A stretch of 64,000 bases of DNA from Antedon mediterranea (lineage: Eukaryota; Echinodermata; Crinoidea; Comatulida; Antedonidae): NCBI RefSeq assembly GCF_964355755.1, contig NC_092674.1, positions 6,267,001 to 6,331,000 on the forward strand, read 5' to 3'. Shown one piece after another: positions 22,801 through 36,700 of this stretch. Under the pieces are notes generated by a model, which worked only from the letters and a program-made list of their open reading frames with translations, did no database searches and was not told the DNA's origin. The position numbers and the translations under genes are program-made. Numbering within the stretch: the stretch's first letter is position 1; each line of letters begins with the position of its first letter.

Positions 22801-25800
22801 TGGTTCACACTACCAATACAATGCAAGAACCTAATGCAATGTAAGCGATTTGACCAATTACAAGCGATGGATTAATGGAACAGGGGCTCATTGGTTAAAT
22901 CGCTTGCGTTGCGCGTACGTCCTTGCGTCGCATCTCTAGTGGGAACCATGCTTTATAAGCAAGCAGTTACATTACCAATTACTTACTGGAGAACAGTAGC
23001 AATTGTAGTTACAATTCAATTGAAATGAAATGATAACTAAAACAGCGTTCGTTCTTGGAATGATTTGTAGTCGATACTGAAGGCAATCAATACTTTTTAA
23101 TTTGTCATGAACGCCACCCTCTATGTCCGTAATCTGAAACGAATGACAAGTGTATTTTATTAGCCATCTTAAAGCTCTGTCTGCACTATCAAACTTGTTT
23201 GACAAAAATAGTGTGATGTTCCCAAATATGGTAGCGATATGGTTAAATATGGTAGTGATATGACATTGTCATGTCCATATAAGAGCACATCGCACAGAGC
23301 TTTAAACAGCATAACTGGTTCAGTTTTTCATTACAAACGAAATATGTTAAGGACTCTTTTTAAAATTGAAATAAAAAATGCAATTCAATACTTTTGTTTT
23401 TTTACACTTTATAAATTAAAAACCAAACTAAGATTAAACAAAGTTTAATATAATATAGGCTTAAACAACATTAATTGTTAAAATTTATTTTAAAAAAAAA
23501 GGTTTTAGAAAAACAATAAATGAAGTATATTCTTTATTATACTTCTTAATTAAAAGAAATAACAATTCTTAGTTTACCTCATAATAGTATTGTCTTTTAA
23601 TATCCTGATAATTAATGCAAGCTTTGCGCACCATAATCCCATTTTCAATCAAATCAACAGACAGTAGTCTTTCTTTATCAACAATGTGCGTTTTCTTGTA
23701 ATTGGACAAGAGATCTTGATGAACAATCAGATACCCACTTCGATCCATTACAAAACAACTAAAAAAAAAATGAATAAATAAAGTTGAAAGTAGGCCCATA
23801 CAACTGTTAAAAAAAGACAAATAAATGTGCTATCGTAACACACCTAAATGTATGCCATTATATTGTTTACAAATACACTCATACACTATTCGTATTCTCT
23901 CGATTGGGGACATTGTACATTGATGTTTTGGAACAATTGTTGAGAACTTTGTACGGTTAAAAACCACCCTGTAACATACGGCCATACTGCGTTCTCATCA
24001 GATCACCGAAGTAAGCAATGTTGGTATGGGTCCAGTTTGCGTTGGATGGGGATATCGTGGCGGGTGCTGTAACAGGCATGGGTTTGAGCCTCTGTACCAT
24101 ACTGATTGCATCCTTAGGATGCTTTACTCTCATTGCCTTGTCCTTCGGTGGGATGTCCGTTGGTCCCGTGTACAATCAGTAGGGTGAGTAGGGGATCATC
24201 TCCCTGTGTGCTGATCTGGTAGGCGCTGCACTGGAGGTTTGTACCCGGGTTTGTAGAGGGCCTAATCCAAATTTCTTTACTTTCCATGTATGCTACCTTT
24301 ACCCCGGAGACAACGTAGTTGTCTTCTCAGAGGGTTTACGCTGTCTATCACAGCAGTATGTACAATACAGTTTATTGGGTGGAATGGAGAGAATTTAATA
24401 GGGAGCATTATTATGAATATGCATCATGTTTCATCTGCTCTGCTCTGCTCTGCTCTGGCCCGTATTATTATACTAATCAACTTACTTGTACGTTGAATCT
24501 TGACAATCAGGATACAAATCTGTTATCGTTTTGTAGAAATAATCTAATGTTATATCCATCCCCATCACTCCAAAGATTTTGGACGAACCTCTGTCAAGAA
24601 ATGGTACCAAATAATTAATTATTATGTTTATTATTATCATTGTTATTTTATAAATTTATCTGATGTGAACATGATAAGGAGGCTAAAAACTTTCCACACA
24701 TGTTTTTCTGGACTAAGAAACAGCAAAAAACTGCAAATTTCAGCCAATTGCTATCTTGAAGGGTTGACCATAGTGTAAAAACATATATTGCCCTTTGTTC
24801 GTTACACGGGAAAGTGCCCCTTTAATAAGCGTGTCCCGAAGGAGGAGTTCTACTCTAACTTCAAAATAATTATAATCAATTGCATGCAACAATGTTTGTA
24901 CATATTAATAATATCTTCAAACTTTGTAATCCGCCAAAGAGATATTAGAAATTGTATTATTCCCTAATCAACAAAAACTTGTTTGTTTGTCCCACCAAAT
25001 GGAACAAGTTTCCTATTAATATAAAAGAAATGAAACATTTTGTTCAATTCAAGAAAAAAGAAAGAAATATCTTTTAATTAAATATTTCATTTTTATTATA
25101 TACTATTACTGATGCTTCATAATTCTCACTTGTTCTTATTACTTTTTTGTAACCATGGCAACTGAGACAAGTTTACTTCTAGGTTTGTCCTCATTTTATG
25201 CTCTGTATTATGTGTATGGCATTTGATGAAATAAATATTTGATGAATTTGAATTTATTGTTTAAAGGTTTGCATGGCAAAATCAAATGTTGATATAAAGT
25301 TTGCAGTACACCACATATCTTAGTTCTGAAAAGAACAGTTGAGTTTCTCAACGTTTTGATCAATATGCGTTGAGTGAGAATGCAGAAAGTCCAGGAAACT
25401 TGGAATATAAGTGGAAAGGGTGGAACTGATGTGAAATTTGAATGTACATACCTGAATGTTATTGCTCTACTAAGTGATACTGTTGGCCTGTAAGATGCTC
25501 GGAACGAATCAAAGTTTGATGCGGTGATAATAAGTGAATCTTTGGAACGTACTGCTTGGGCAAACCTAAACAATTGAATTTCAAATGAACAACAAAATCT
25601 TATAATACTTGTCTCCGTCACTGTTATAGAATTATCTATGATTTACTAAAACATCATTGTCAAATATTTGCATGCTTTTGGTTACACTTTTGTAAATTTG
25701 TATGTTGTATACAGTACTGTGTGGAATGGAGCTATAGCTTGGTGGTTAATGTGCTTGCCTTCTAATCCAAAGGTCCAGGGTTCAATCCTGACCTAGTACC

Positions 25801-27796
25801 AGGGTTTTAACTCACGACTCTTTCAACTTCACTCCCTCGAAAAATACTCATTGGATTCTTAAAAATGATGAAATAGATCGAAAAATTTATTCTCAAAATG
25901 TGTCCCTTTATTTGGAGTTCTCTCGTATTAATATCCCTGATATATTTTGAATTAAATTAACATTTGGGCTGGAAAAATGAACTGAGTATATACTGTACCA
26001 TTGTTCATTTGTAAAATCTCGATACTTATTCATTCTGAATCCGGGGTAAAATCGCAACACGCCGTTGGCTGTGCCGATATAACGTGTTGCAACATTATCA
26101 TTGTTCACATCACTCAACCATGTATCATCTATTAAATGAGTGATAAAAACCTCATCTCTGATACCATCCTGAAATGAAGATACAATCTTTCAATAAATCA
26201 TAAAAAATCAAATCATTTTTTTAATGAACAAACAAGAATTGAGGCAGATATGAGAATCAAAGTGATTCCATTTCAAAAAGTTACACAAGCATTTTTGCTT
26301 GTTGTACAAAAAAATTCCTTTAGGGACACTATGGGGACATTCTTATGATGGGGACAATTCCTTGTGAAATGAATGTTCAATTATGGCTAACTCCTATCAA
26401 AGCGACACTTCTAATAAGGATACATTTTGTCTCGAAGGGGTCGTCAGTGGTTCTACTGTAGTTTTAAAACATTTTTCTGTAAAATCTGGTATTCTATTCG
26501 GAATGTGTTTTTAATGGTAACAATGAATTTGGGACCTTGTAGACCCCGAAAAAAGTCTGGTTTTGGGAGAGTTTCCGGTTTTCAGAAAGTCTGGTATTGG
26601 GAGATTTGACTGTAGTTATTTTCAAGCTGCTAATTCCATTTTTCAGGGGTCTACTACTCAAACCCCTCAAGCTCCTGATATTCATTATGAGCGTTTCCCA
26701 ATAACAATTTGAGTAATCTCCAGTCTCTCACTAAATGTGCCATTTTTCCCCCGATTGTTATAGATATACTATATATAGATTGTTCATAATATGGCATTTT
26801 CCACAATGTACACATAAGAGCCTGGCATACTCATTTAGCGTTCAATACTATGCACTATTTAACGATCATTAAATAGTACTTTTTTTCCTTTTTTTTTCAC
26901 ATACTGAAATATTTGTAATGTTCAATGGGATACATATAGATTCAAGTATTATTTATAATGGCCTTATATGAAAATACTTACTGTCGGTGGCATAATCACC
27001 TAGGTGATTGCATGCTACTATTCCACTGGGTTTCCATATATCAATCCGATGGTACACAAATGGGTTTCCTAAAATCAAAAAAGATTCTCAGCTGAAAGTT
27101 GCGTAAAGAAATATGGCACAAAAAATTTGATATTCGGAACACCATAGAAAAGATAAAAAAGTAGTGAAATATTTGCGCATGATTAATTTCTGTTCTTAGT
27201 GTTTTCAGTCTTCCAACATTAAGCTTCCCACAATTTGTTTAGGGCTTACCAACCACAATTGTGCACTTCCCTTTGCTTTAACTACTATACTACAGCGTTG
27301 AATCACCGGTTCTCGTCAGATCACCAAAGTTAAGCAATGTTGGGCCCAGTTGCATTCTGGATGGGAAACCGTCTGGAATCACGGCGGGTGCTGTATTACC
27401 GGAGAGTGATGGAATGATAATATCACACTAGCATGTGATAGGCAAGGGTTCGAGCCTATCTGTACCATACCAACTGTATCCTTAGGCAAGATGCTTTGCT
27501 CTCATTGCTTAAAGCCATTGGTCATGTATACATAGTGCACGTTAAAGGACTTGGTACACTATTCGCAAATAGTAGGGGATCGTCTCCCGGTGTGCTGATC
27601 TGGCTGGCTGCTGCCATTGGTCCACGGAGGGCCTAATCTGAATTTCCTCAGTTCCTCAGTTTGTTTGAGAACAAAATATAAATACCTTACATTGATTAGA
27701 ATATGACAAACACTCACCAGTTATCTCTTGTCTAAAAAGTTGAGCTATGTCCTCTTCAACCAAGGCCAACACTGCTACAAGTGTTGTGCCTTCAAC
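19827..27796 (-). CDS. CACHD1-like: CACHD1-like gene, 3' half (exons 14-23)
   Basis: Exon 14 (VEGTTLVAVLALVEEDIAQ) completes the first Cache and joins exon 13 in phase 0. Exons 15-20 encode the second Cache: NPFVYHRIDIWKPSG, IRDEVFITHLIDDTW, ATRYIGTANGVLRFYPG, FAQAVRSKDSLIITA, KIFGVMGMDITLDYFY and CFVMDRSGYLIVHQD. Exons 20-22 are cysteine-rich (NCNYNCYCSP, TCECPC, CEICDESKCKS), like the CACHD1 C-terminal ectodomain. Exon 23 gives the membrane helix (AVLVVIAIFAVFCIVVVVV), a basic stop-transfer RRKK, and a tail much shorter than that of vertebrate CACHD1, ending in TNI. Exon 16 must use a weak donor, TG|gtacag, to rebuild Trp in EQWFAQAV. Confidence 0.92.
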
Positions 27797-30700
27797 CTTT
27801 ATTAGGATGTAAAAATATGTAGATTGTAATATACGTGGGTGATTGCTGTATTAGGATAGAAAATGAACTAAATAAAGGTGGTGGCACCATCCACATTAAT
27901 CTTAATAACTTAACTTAATGAAAAATAATCTGGCGCTGGGTTGTCAAAGGCGGGTGTGTAGAAAGCGACGACCTCGAATTGGACGACCCCAACGACCCGG
28001 GCGACCTCGAATTGGACGACCTAGAATTGGACGACCCATAACACGAAACCGACGACCCCTATAATAGCCTAGCCTAGCCTAGGCCTAAGTATGGTATAAC
28101 ATCCCGAAGCCGAACATAACCAAAGATCTTTAAACCATACCTTATATAATACTCGCAAGCAAGCAATTGATTGAAAAAAATACAGAAATATCGCCATTTG
28201 ACAGGTATAGTATGTAGTTGTTTTTTGATAACAGAGAACTATCACTTATGCCATCCTCGTATATAATTAATTTCGTACGGAAAATACATTTAATTGATTA
28301 TATCATTAGATAGAGTATCATTCTTAGAATTAATTGTCAGTAATATATATAATTTTTTAAATGTTAGGGATATATTTTAAAATAACTATAAATAGATATA
28401 TAATTACACAAACTCAAGATGTTCTTTTCTGCCTGAAACCTAGGCCGAGGAGGGAGCTATATATCCAATACCAAATTGGCGAGTAAATCATGTTTTACTT
28501 TAAATTAAATTTATACGCTCTTCCACAAGGTCAATTGTTAGTTATACATACAGACTATATTAAAACAATGATTTTGAACACGTAGGGCATTTCTTTGAAT
28601 TCTTTCCTATTGTCGTTTTGTGGTAATTTACAGCTTTTTATATGTTTAACAAACGTACATAATCAATTGCGTCTGCATCATGCTAGACTACAACTTCCGG
28701 TAGTGACGTAATCAGCATATTTTTGGTAATAAAACTTTTTCACTAAGCTAGGGAATCTTCTGATATCAATATTCATTAGACCGTACTTTAGTTAGCCAAT
28801 CAAAATAAACGTATAAACAATTTTGCGGCGATGTTGTTGAGGTAAAATATACTGTGTTTTACAATAACCAATTTGGTTAGAGTAAAACACAATGATAAAG
28901 AATAGGAAACATTTAATAATATGATAAATGTCATTACATAGCAATTTATCACTGTGTTTTACTATAACCAATTTGGTTAGAGTAAAACACAATGATATAG
29001 AATAGGCAACATTTAATAATACGATAAATGACATTTACATAGCAATTTAGCACTGTGTTTTACTATAAACAATTTGGTCAAAGTAAAGCAGAATGATAAA
29101 GAATAGGAATTTAATAATATGATATATGACATTTACATAGCAATTTAGCACTGTGTTTTACTATAACCAATTTGGTTAGAGTAAAACACAATGATAAAGA
29201 ATAGGAAACATTTAATAATATGATATATGACATTCACATAGCAATTTAGCACTGTGTTTTACTATAACCAATTTGGTTAGAGTAAAACACAATGATATAG
29301 AATAGGAAACATTTAATAATTTGATAAATGACATTTACATAGCAATTTGCACTGTGTTTTACTATAACCAATTTGGTTAAAGTAAAACACAATGATAAAG
29401 AATAGGAAACACTTAATAATATGATAAATGACATTCACATAGCAATTTAGCACTGTGTTTTACTATAACCAATTTGGTTAGAGTAAAACACAATGATATA
29501 GAATAGGAAACATTTAATAATTTGATAAATGACATTTACATAGCAATTTGCACTGTGTTTTACTATAACCAATTTGGTTAAAGTAAAACACAATGATAAA
29601 GAATAGGAAACACTTAATAATATGATAAATGACATTTACATAGCAATTTAGCACTGTGTTTTACTATAACCAATTTGGTTAAAGTAAAGCAGAATGATAA
29701 AGAATAGGAATTTAATAATATGATATATGACATTTACATAGCAATTTAGCACTGTGTTTTACTATAACCAATTTGGTTAGAGTAAAACACAATGATAAAG
29801 ATTAGGAAATATTTAATAATAATGATTATTTACATAGCAATTTAGCACTGTGTTTTACTATAACCAATTTGGTTATAGTAAAACACAATGATATAGAATA
29901 GGAAACATTTAATAATATGATAAATGACATTTACATAGCAATTTATCACTGTGTTTTACTATAACCAATTTGGTTAGAGTAAAACACAATGATAAAGAAT
30001 AGGAAACATTTAATAGTAATGATTATTTACATAGCAATTTAGCACTGTGTTTTACTATAACCAATTTGGTTATAGTAAAACACAATGATAAAGAATAGGA
30101 AACATTTAATAATATGATATATGACATTCACATAGCAATTTAGCACTGTGTTTTACTATAACCAATTTGGTTAGAGTAAAACACAATGATATAGAATAGG
30201 AAACATTTAATAATTTGATAAATGACATTTACATAGCAATTTAGCACTGTGTTTTACTATAAACAATTTGGTTAAAGTAAAGCAGAATGATAAAGAATAG
30301 GAATTTAATAATATGATATATGACATTTACATAGCAATTTAGCACTGTGTTTTACTATAACCAATTTGGTTAGAGTAAAACACAATGATAAAGAATAGGA
30401 AACATTTAATAATATGACATATGACATTCACATAGTAATTTAGCACTGTGTTTTACTATAACCAATTTGGTTAGAGTAAAACACAATGATATAGAATAGG
30501 AAACATTTAATAATTTGATAAATGACATTTACATAGCAATTAGCACTGTGTTTTACTATAACCAATTTGGTTAAAGTAAAACACAATGATAAAGAATAGG
30601 AAACACTTAATAATATGATAAATGACATTTACATAGCAATTTAGCACTGTGTTTTACTATAACCAATTTGGTTAAAGTAAAGCAGAATGATAAAGAATAG

Positions 30701-33700
30701 GAATTTAATAATATGATATATGACATTTACATAGCAATTTAGCACTGTGTTTTACTATAACCAATTTGGTTAGAGTAAAACACAATGATAAAGATTAGGA
30801 AATATTTAATAATAATGATTATTTACATAGCAATTTAGCACTGTGTTTTACTATAACCAATTTGGTTATAGTAAAACACAATGATATAGAATAGGAAACA
30901 TTTAATAATATGATAAATGACATTTACATAGCAATTTATCACTGTGTTTTACTATAACCAATTTGGTTAGAGTAAAACACAATGATAAAGAATAGGAAAC
31001 ATTTAATAATAATGATTATTTACATAGCAATTTAGCACTGTGTTTTACTATAACCAATTTGGTTAGAGTAAAACACAATGATAAAGATTAGGAAATATTT
31101 AATAATAATGATTATTTACATAGCAATTTAGCACTGTGTTTTACTATAACCAATTTGGTTATAGTAAAACACAATGATATAGAATAGGAAACATTTAATA
31201 ATATGATAAATGACATTTACATAGCAATTTATCACTGTGTTTTACTATAACCAATTTGGTTAGAGTAAAACACAATGATAAAGAATAGGAAACATTTAAT
31301 AATAATGATTATTTACATAGCAATTTAGCACTGTGTTTTACTATAACCAATTTGGTTATAGTAAAACACAATGATAAAGAATAGGAAACATTTAATAATA
31401 TGATATATGACATTCACATAGCAATTTAGCACTGTGTTTTACTATAACCAATTTGGTTAGAGTAAAACACAATGATATAGAATAGGAAACATTTAATAAT
31501 TTGATAAATGACATTTACATAGCAATTTAGCACTGTGTTTTACTATAACCAATTTGGTTAAAGTAAAACACAATGATAAAGAATAGGAAACACTTAATAA
31601 TATGATAAATGACATTTACATAGCAATTTAGCACTGTGTTTTACTATAACCAATTTGGTTAAAGTAAAGCAGAATGATAAAGAATAGGAATTTAATAATA
31701 TGATATATAACATTTACATAGCAATTTAGCACTGTGTTTTACTATAACCAATTTGGTTAAAGTAAAACACAATGATAAAGAATAGGAAACATTTAATAAC
31801 ATGATAAATGTCATTACATAGCAATTTAGCACTGTGTTTTACTATAACCAATTTGGTTAGAGTAAAACACAATGATAAAGAATAGGAAATATTTAATAAT
31901 AAGGATTATTTACATAGCAATTTAGCACTGTGTTTTACTATAACCAATTTGGTTATAGTAAAACACAATGATATAGAATAGGAAACATTTAATAATATGA
32001 TAAATGACATTTACATAGCAATTTATCACTGTGTTTTACTATAACCAATTTGGTTATGGTAAAGCACAATGATATAGAATAGGAAACATTTAATAATATG
32101 ATAAATGACATTTACATAGCAATTTAGCACTGTGTTTTACTATAACCAATTTGGTTAAAGTAAAACATAATGATAAAGAATAGGAAACATTTAATAATAT
32201 GATAAATGACATTTACATAGCAATTTATCACTGTGTTTTACTATAACCAATTTGGTTATGGTAAAGCACAATGATATAGAATAGGAAACATTTAATAATA
32301 TGATAAATGTCATTACATAGCAATTTAGCACTGTGTTTTACTATAACCAATTTGGTTAGAGTAAAACACAATGACAAAGAATAGGAAACATTTAATAATA
32401 ATGATTATTTACATAGCTAGCAATTTAGCACAATGTTTTACTATAACCAATTTGGTTATGGTAAAGCACAATGATATAGAATAGGAAACATTTAATAATA
32501 TGATAAATGTCATTACATAGCAATTTAGCACTGTGTTTTACTATAACCAATTTGGTTAGAGTAAAACACAATGATAAAGAATGGGAAACATTTTAATAAC
32601 ATGATAAATGACATTCACATAGAAATTTAGCACTGTGTTTTACAATAACCAATTTGATTAGAGTAAAGCACAATGATAAAGAATATGAAACATTCAATAA
32701 TATGATAAATGACATTTACATAGTAATTTATCACTGTCTTTTACTATAACCAATTTGGTTAGAGTAAAACATTTTAACTATGATAAATGATATTTAGCAC
32801 TGTGCTGGATACAGTAAAACACAAATTAAGAATAGGAAACATATAATAATATGATACATTTACATACAAATTTAGTATTGTGTTTTACTATAGCCAATTT
32901 GGTTACAGTAAAACACAATGATAATGAAACATTTATTATATGATATTATTTACATAGCAAAATATTATATTAAACATATCTTATTATCTAAACGTTATGA
33001 AAAGAATAGGATACATATAATGTAATAATATAATAAATACAAGTTACATAGTTTATCATCTTGTTTTACAGAACCAATTTGGTAACACAGTTAAACACAG
33101 TGATAAAGAATAGATACTGTTTTAGGTTATATAACCCTAACCCTAGTTTGAAGCGACATAATAAATTCATCGCGAAAAAGTACGTATCGTATTTAGAAAC
33201 TTTTGAAATTTGTTAGATATGTTTAATAGGTTCTTACGTCTATAAAACAAACAAAAAATATAAATTTCACAAAAAATTCGTGATTTTAATAATTTGCATT
33301 TCTAAAAATGTACACTTATGAAATACCATACATTTTCCAACACATTTTTACTTCATTGATGATTCCCAGAAATCAAAATAAAACAAATTATGATATTTCT
33401 TTTACATTATAGATGTAAGAACCTATATTGAACATGTACCAAATTTCAAACGTTTTTTAAGACGATACGTATATTTTTATCGATGAATTAAGTATGTGAT
33501 CGCTTCAAACTAGGGTTAGGGTTAAATAACCTAACAGTTCCATTCTTTAACACTGTGTTTAACTTGTAACCAAATTGGTTTTAGTACAACACAATGATAA
33601 ACTATGTACATTTTATTTTTCATATTACATTATAGGATACATATAATGTAATAATAATAAATACAAGTTACATAGTTTATCATCTTGTTTTACAGAACCA

Positions 33701-36700
33701 ATTTGGTTACACAGTTAAACACAATGATAAAGAATAGACACTGTTTTAGGTTATATAACTCTAACCTTAGTTTGAAGCGATCACATACTTAATTCATCGC
33801 GAAAAAATACGTATCGTATTCAGAAACATTTGAAATTTGGTAAATATGTTCAATAGGTTCTTACGTCTATAAAACAAACAAAAAATAAAAGTTTCAAGAC
33901 AAATTCGTGATTTTAATAATTTGCATTTCTAAACATTTACACTTATGAAAGACAATACATTTCCAACACATTTTTACTTCATTGATGATTCTCAGAAATC
34001 AAAATAAAACTATTAGGATATTTCTTTTGCATTTTAGATGTAAGAACCTATATTGAACATATCTACCAAATATCAAACGTTTTTCAAGACGATACGTATT
34101 TTTAGCGATGAATATTAAATATGTGATCGCTTCAAACTAGGGTTAGGGTTAAATAAACTAAAACAGTTCTATTCTTTATCACTCACTGTGTTTAACTTTT
34201 AACCAAAATGGTTATAGTAAAACACAATGATAAACTTATATGTCAATTTTATTTTTCATAACATAAAATGTTTGATATTCTTTATAATATTTAATATTAT
34301 ATTTTAGGCCTACTATTAATGACGTATAAATGCACACTACATCTGAAATAACTTTCTACTTCATTGGCGATTCTTACCAAAAAAAAAGAACTAATTTTGT
34401 TATGTATATAGAGCAACCTATTATAACATGTCTTGTATGATTTTTATCTCGTTTCAATGACATTTTATACTACAATTCAAATGAAAAAGCATCACAAAAA
34501 AATACGTCTGGTATTCAAAAAGTTTCTAAACTCGGTACACAGAAAAAAGGAAATATTGAAAATGTATGGTCTTTCATAAGTGTGAATTTTTAGAAATGCA
34601 AATAATGGAAATCATCGATTTGTCTTGAAATTTATAATTTGTTTTGTCTTATTGAACATATCTATACAAAATGTCAAACGTTTCTGAATACGATACGTTT
34701 TTTTTCTCGATGAATTTATAATGTCGCTTCAAACTAGAGGGTAGGGTAGTAACCTAACAAGTATCTATTCTTTATCACTATGTTTAACTGTGTAACCATA
34801 TTGGTTCTAATAAAAAACAATGATAAACTATGTAAATTGTATGTTTCATATAATTACATTTTTTCAAAAAAAAAATTATTGGGAATGTCAAATTTCTTTT
34901 TCATGACATATATCTACAAATTTCAGAAGCTTTTGAGTACGAGTATTTTACGCGATGTTTTTTTATCCTCATTTTAATATTTTGGTAATGTAATTCACAT
35001 AAAGTATTATATCCAAAAATTGTTTATTCTTGGGTAGAAATGAGGAAATAAATAGTATTCCTGTATAATATAATAATCAATAATAAAGTATAAAAAAAAA
35101 TGTTGTGTAAACGAACGTTTTTTACGCTTCGAATTTTCTGTTACATTATGTTTGGATTGAAGCTACAGATATTGAATCATGGACCTATAAATTAGTAATT
35201 TATAGGTCCATGATTGAACATATCGTCACTCACCACACATTTTTTGTTTTGTATTTCGAAAGTATTTATTCTAAAGAACAATTGATGCAAACATCAACTG
35301 CGTATCTTATTTCATTAATTAATTATATTAATTATAATTTGGCGATTATTCGTCACACGAAGAGTCGAATATCGATTCGTCTCGTCATGAGAAGAAAACG
35401 TGCATTGCGCACACTGTTTACGCGCCTCAACAATAAACGGCGAATATGCGATTCGTCACTTATGGAACGCCGTTTTACACAAGTTTTTGGCGATGATAAA
35501 AATTGCATCGATGATGAAATTGCGTCGATGAAAATTGCATCGACGCAATGTAGATTGCGTCGATGCAATGTAGATTGCGTCGACGCAATTTACATTGCGT
35601 CGATGAAAATTGCATCGATGAAAATTGCGTCGATGAAAATTGCGTCGATGAAAACTGCATCGATGAAAATTGCGTCGATGAAAACTGCATCGATGAAAAT
35701 TGATGTGATGAATTTAATTGATTATGAAAATTCCAAATGGTTTTAATTCAATCAATGATGAAAATGACTACTAGTAAAGTAAATGATGATGTTAATAATG
35801 ATGTTAATAATGTTATTATGTTGCTAAAAATTGACGGTTTCTGAATATTTTGATATGATAAACATGTTTACCGCTTGCGCTAGCGCGCGTTATAGACAAG
35901 CGCACAGTGATCGCGCACTAAAACAATGTTGAAATATATGCACTGATTAACATTTTAGTGATTTATTGTCAACACATTTTAGCAATGGATCCATTATTGT
36001 CCTTTCGGACACATTATATCTTCTAGCTAATTGCTTCCGTTAATCCACCAGTTCAGTACATAAAATCCAGATGTCCAGCATCCATGACATCATATTCAAA
36101 TCATACCGGCAGGGAGATCGCAATTTTCATCGATGAAAACTGCATCGATGAAAATTTTTTTTTTTTTTCATCGATGCAGTTTTCATCGATGCAGTTTTCA
36201 TCGACGCAATTTTCATCGACGCAATTTTCATCACATTAACGCAATTTTCATTACATCGACGCAATTTTCATCGACGCAATGTTCATCACATCATTACATC
36301 AATACTATATTCATCGACGCAATTTTCATCACATCGACGCAATTTTCATTGCATCATTGACGCAATTTTATCATCGCCTAAACTGGCATTCCATACTAAT
36401 TGCGTGTGATCTGATTGGTGTATTATAAATAAATTCATCGCGATGAAATTTTCAGTAGATGTAATGAGACAGTTCAGTAGATGTAATGACAGTTAATTTA
36501 ATTGTTCTGCTCTTTTTGTACAAATCTATACTACTTTATATTATGGATTTTGTAGTACTGTTAAAATTATTAAATCTCTGGAAGTGTGTTTTACGAGTAT
36601 GTCCGCAAATTTATGCGTTTACGGTTTTAAAATGTGAGTTTTAAATAGCGAACATGATCTTGTTAGGTGCACTACGCACGCAGTATTCCAAAATGTCTTA

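Noticed and set aside
23971-24070. Functional 5S rRNA gene
   Set aside because: Internal deletions and substitutions, and it continues into a SINE tail shared with 27285-27660.
29246-30628. Identical 62-residue frames MSFIILLSVSYSLSLC
   Set aside because: They come from the satellite A monomer; identity reflects tandem amplification and not coding constraint.
28850-32790. CRISPR-like array of palindromic repeats
   Set aside because: Units are contiguous ~101-bp satellites without unique spacers, in a eukaryotic intron.
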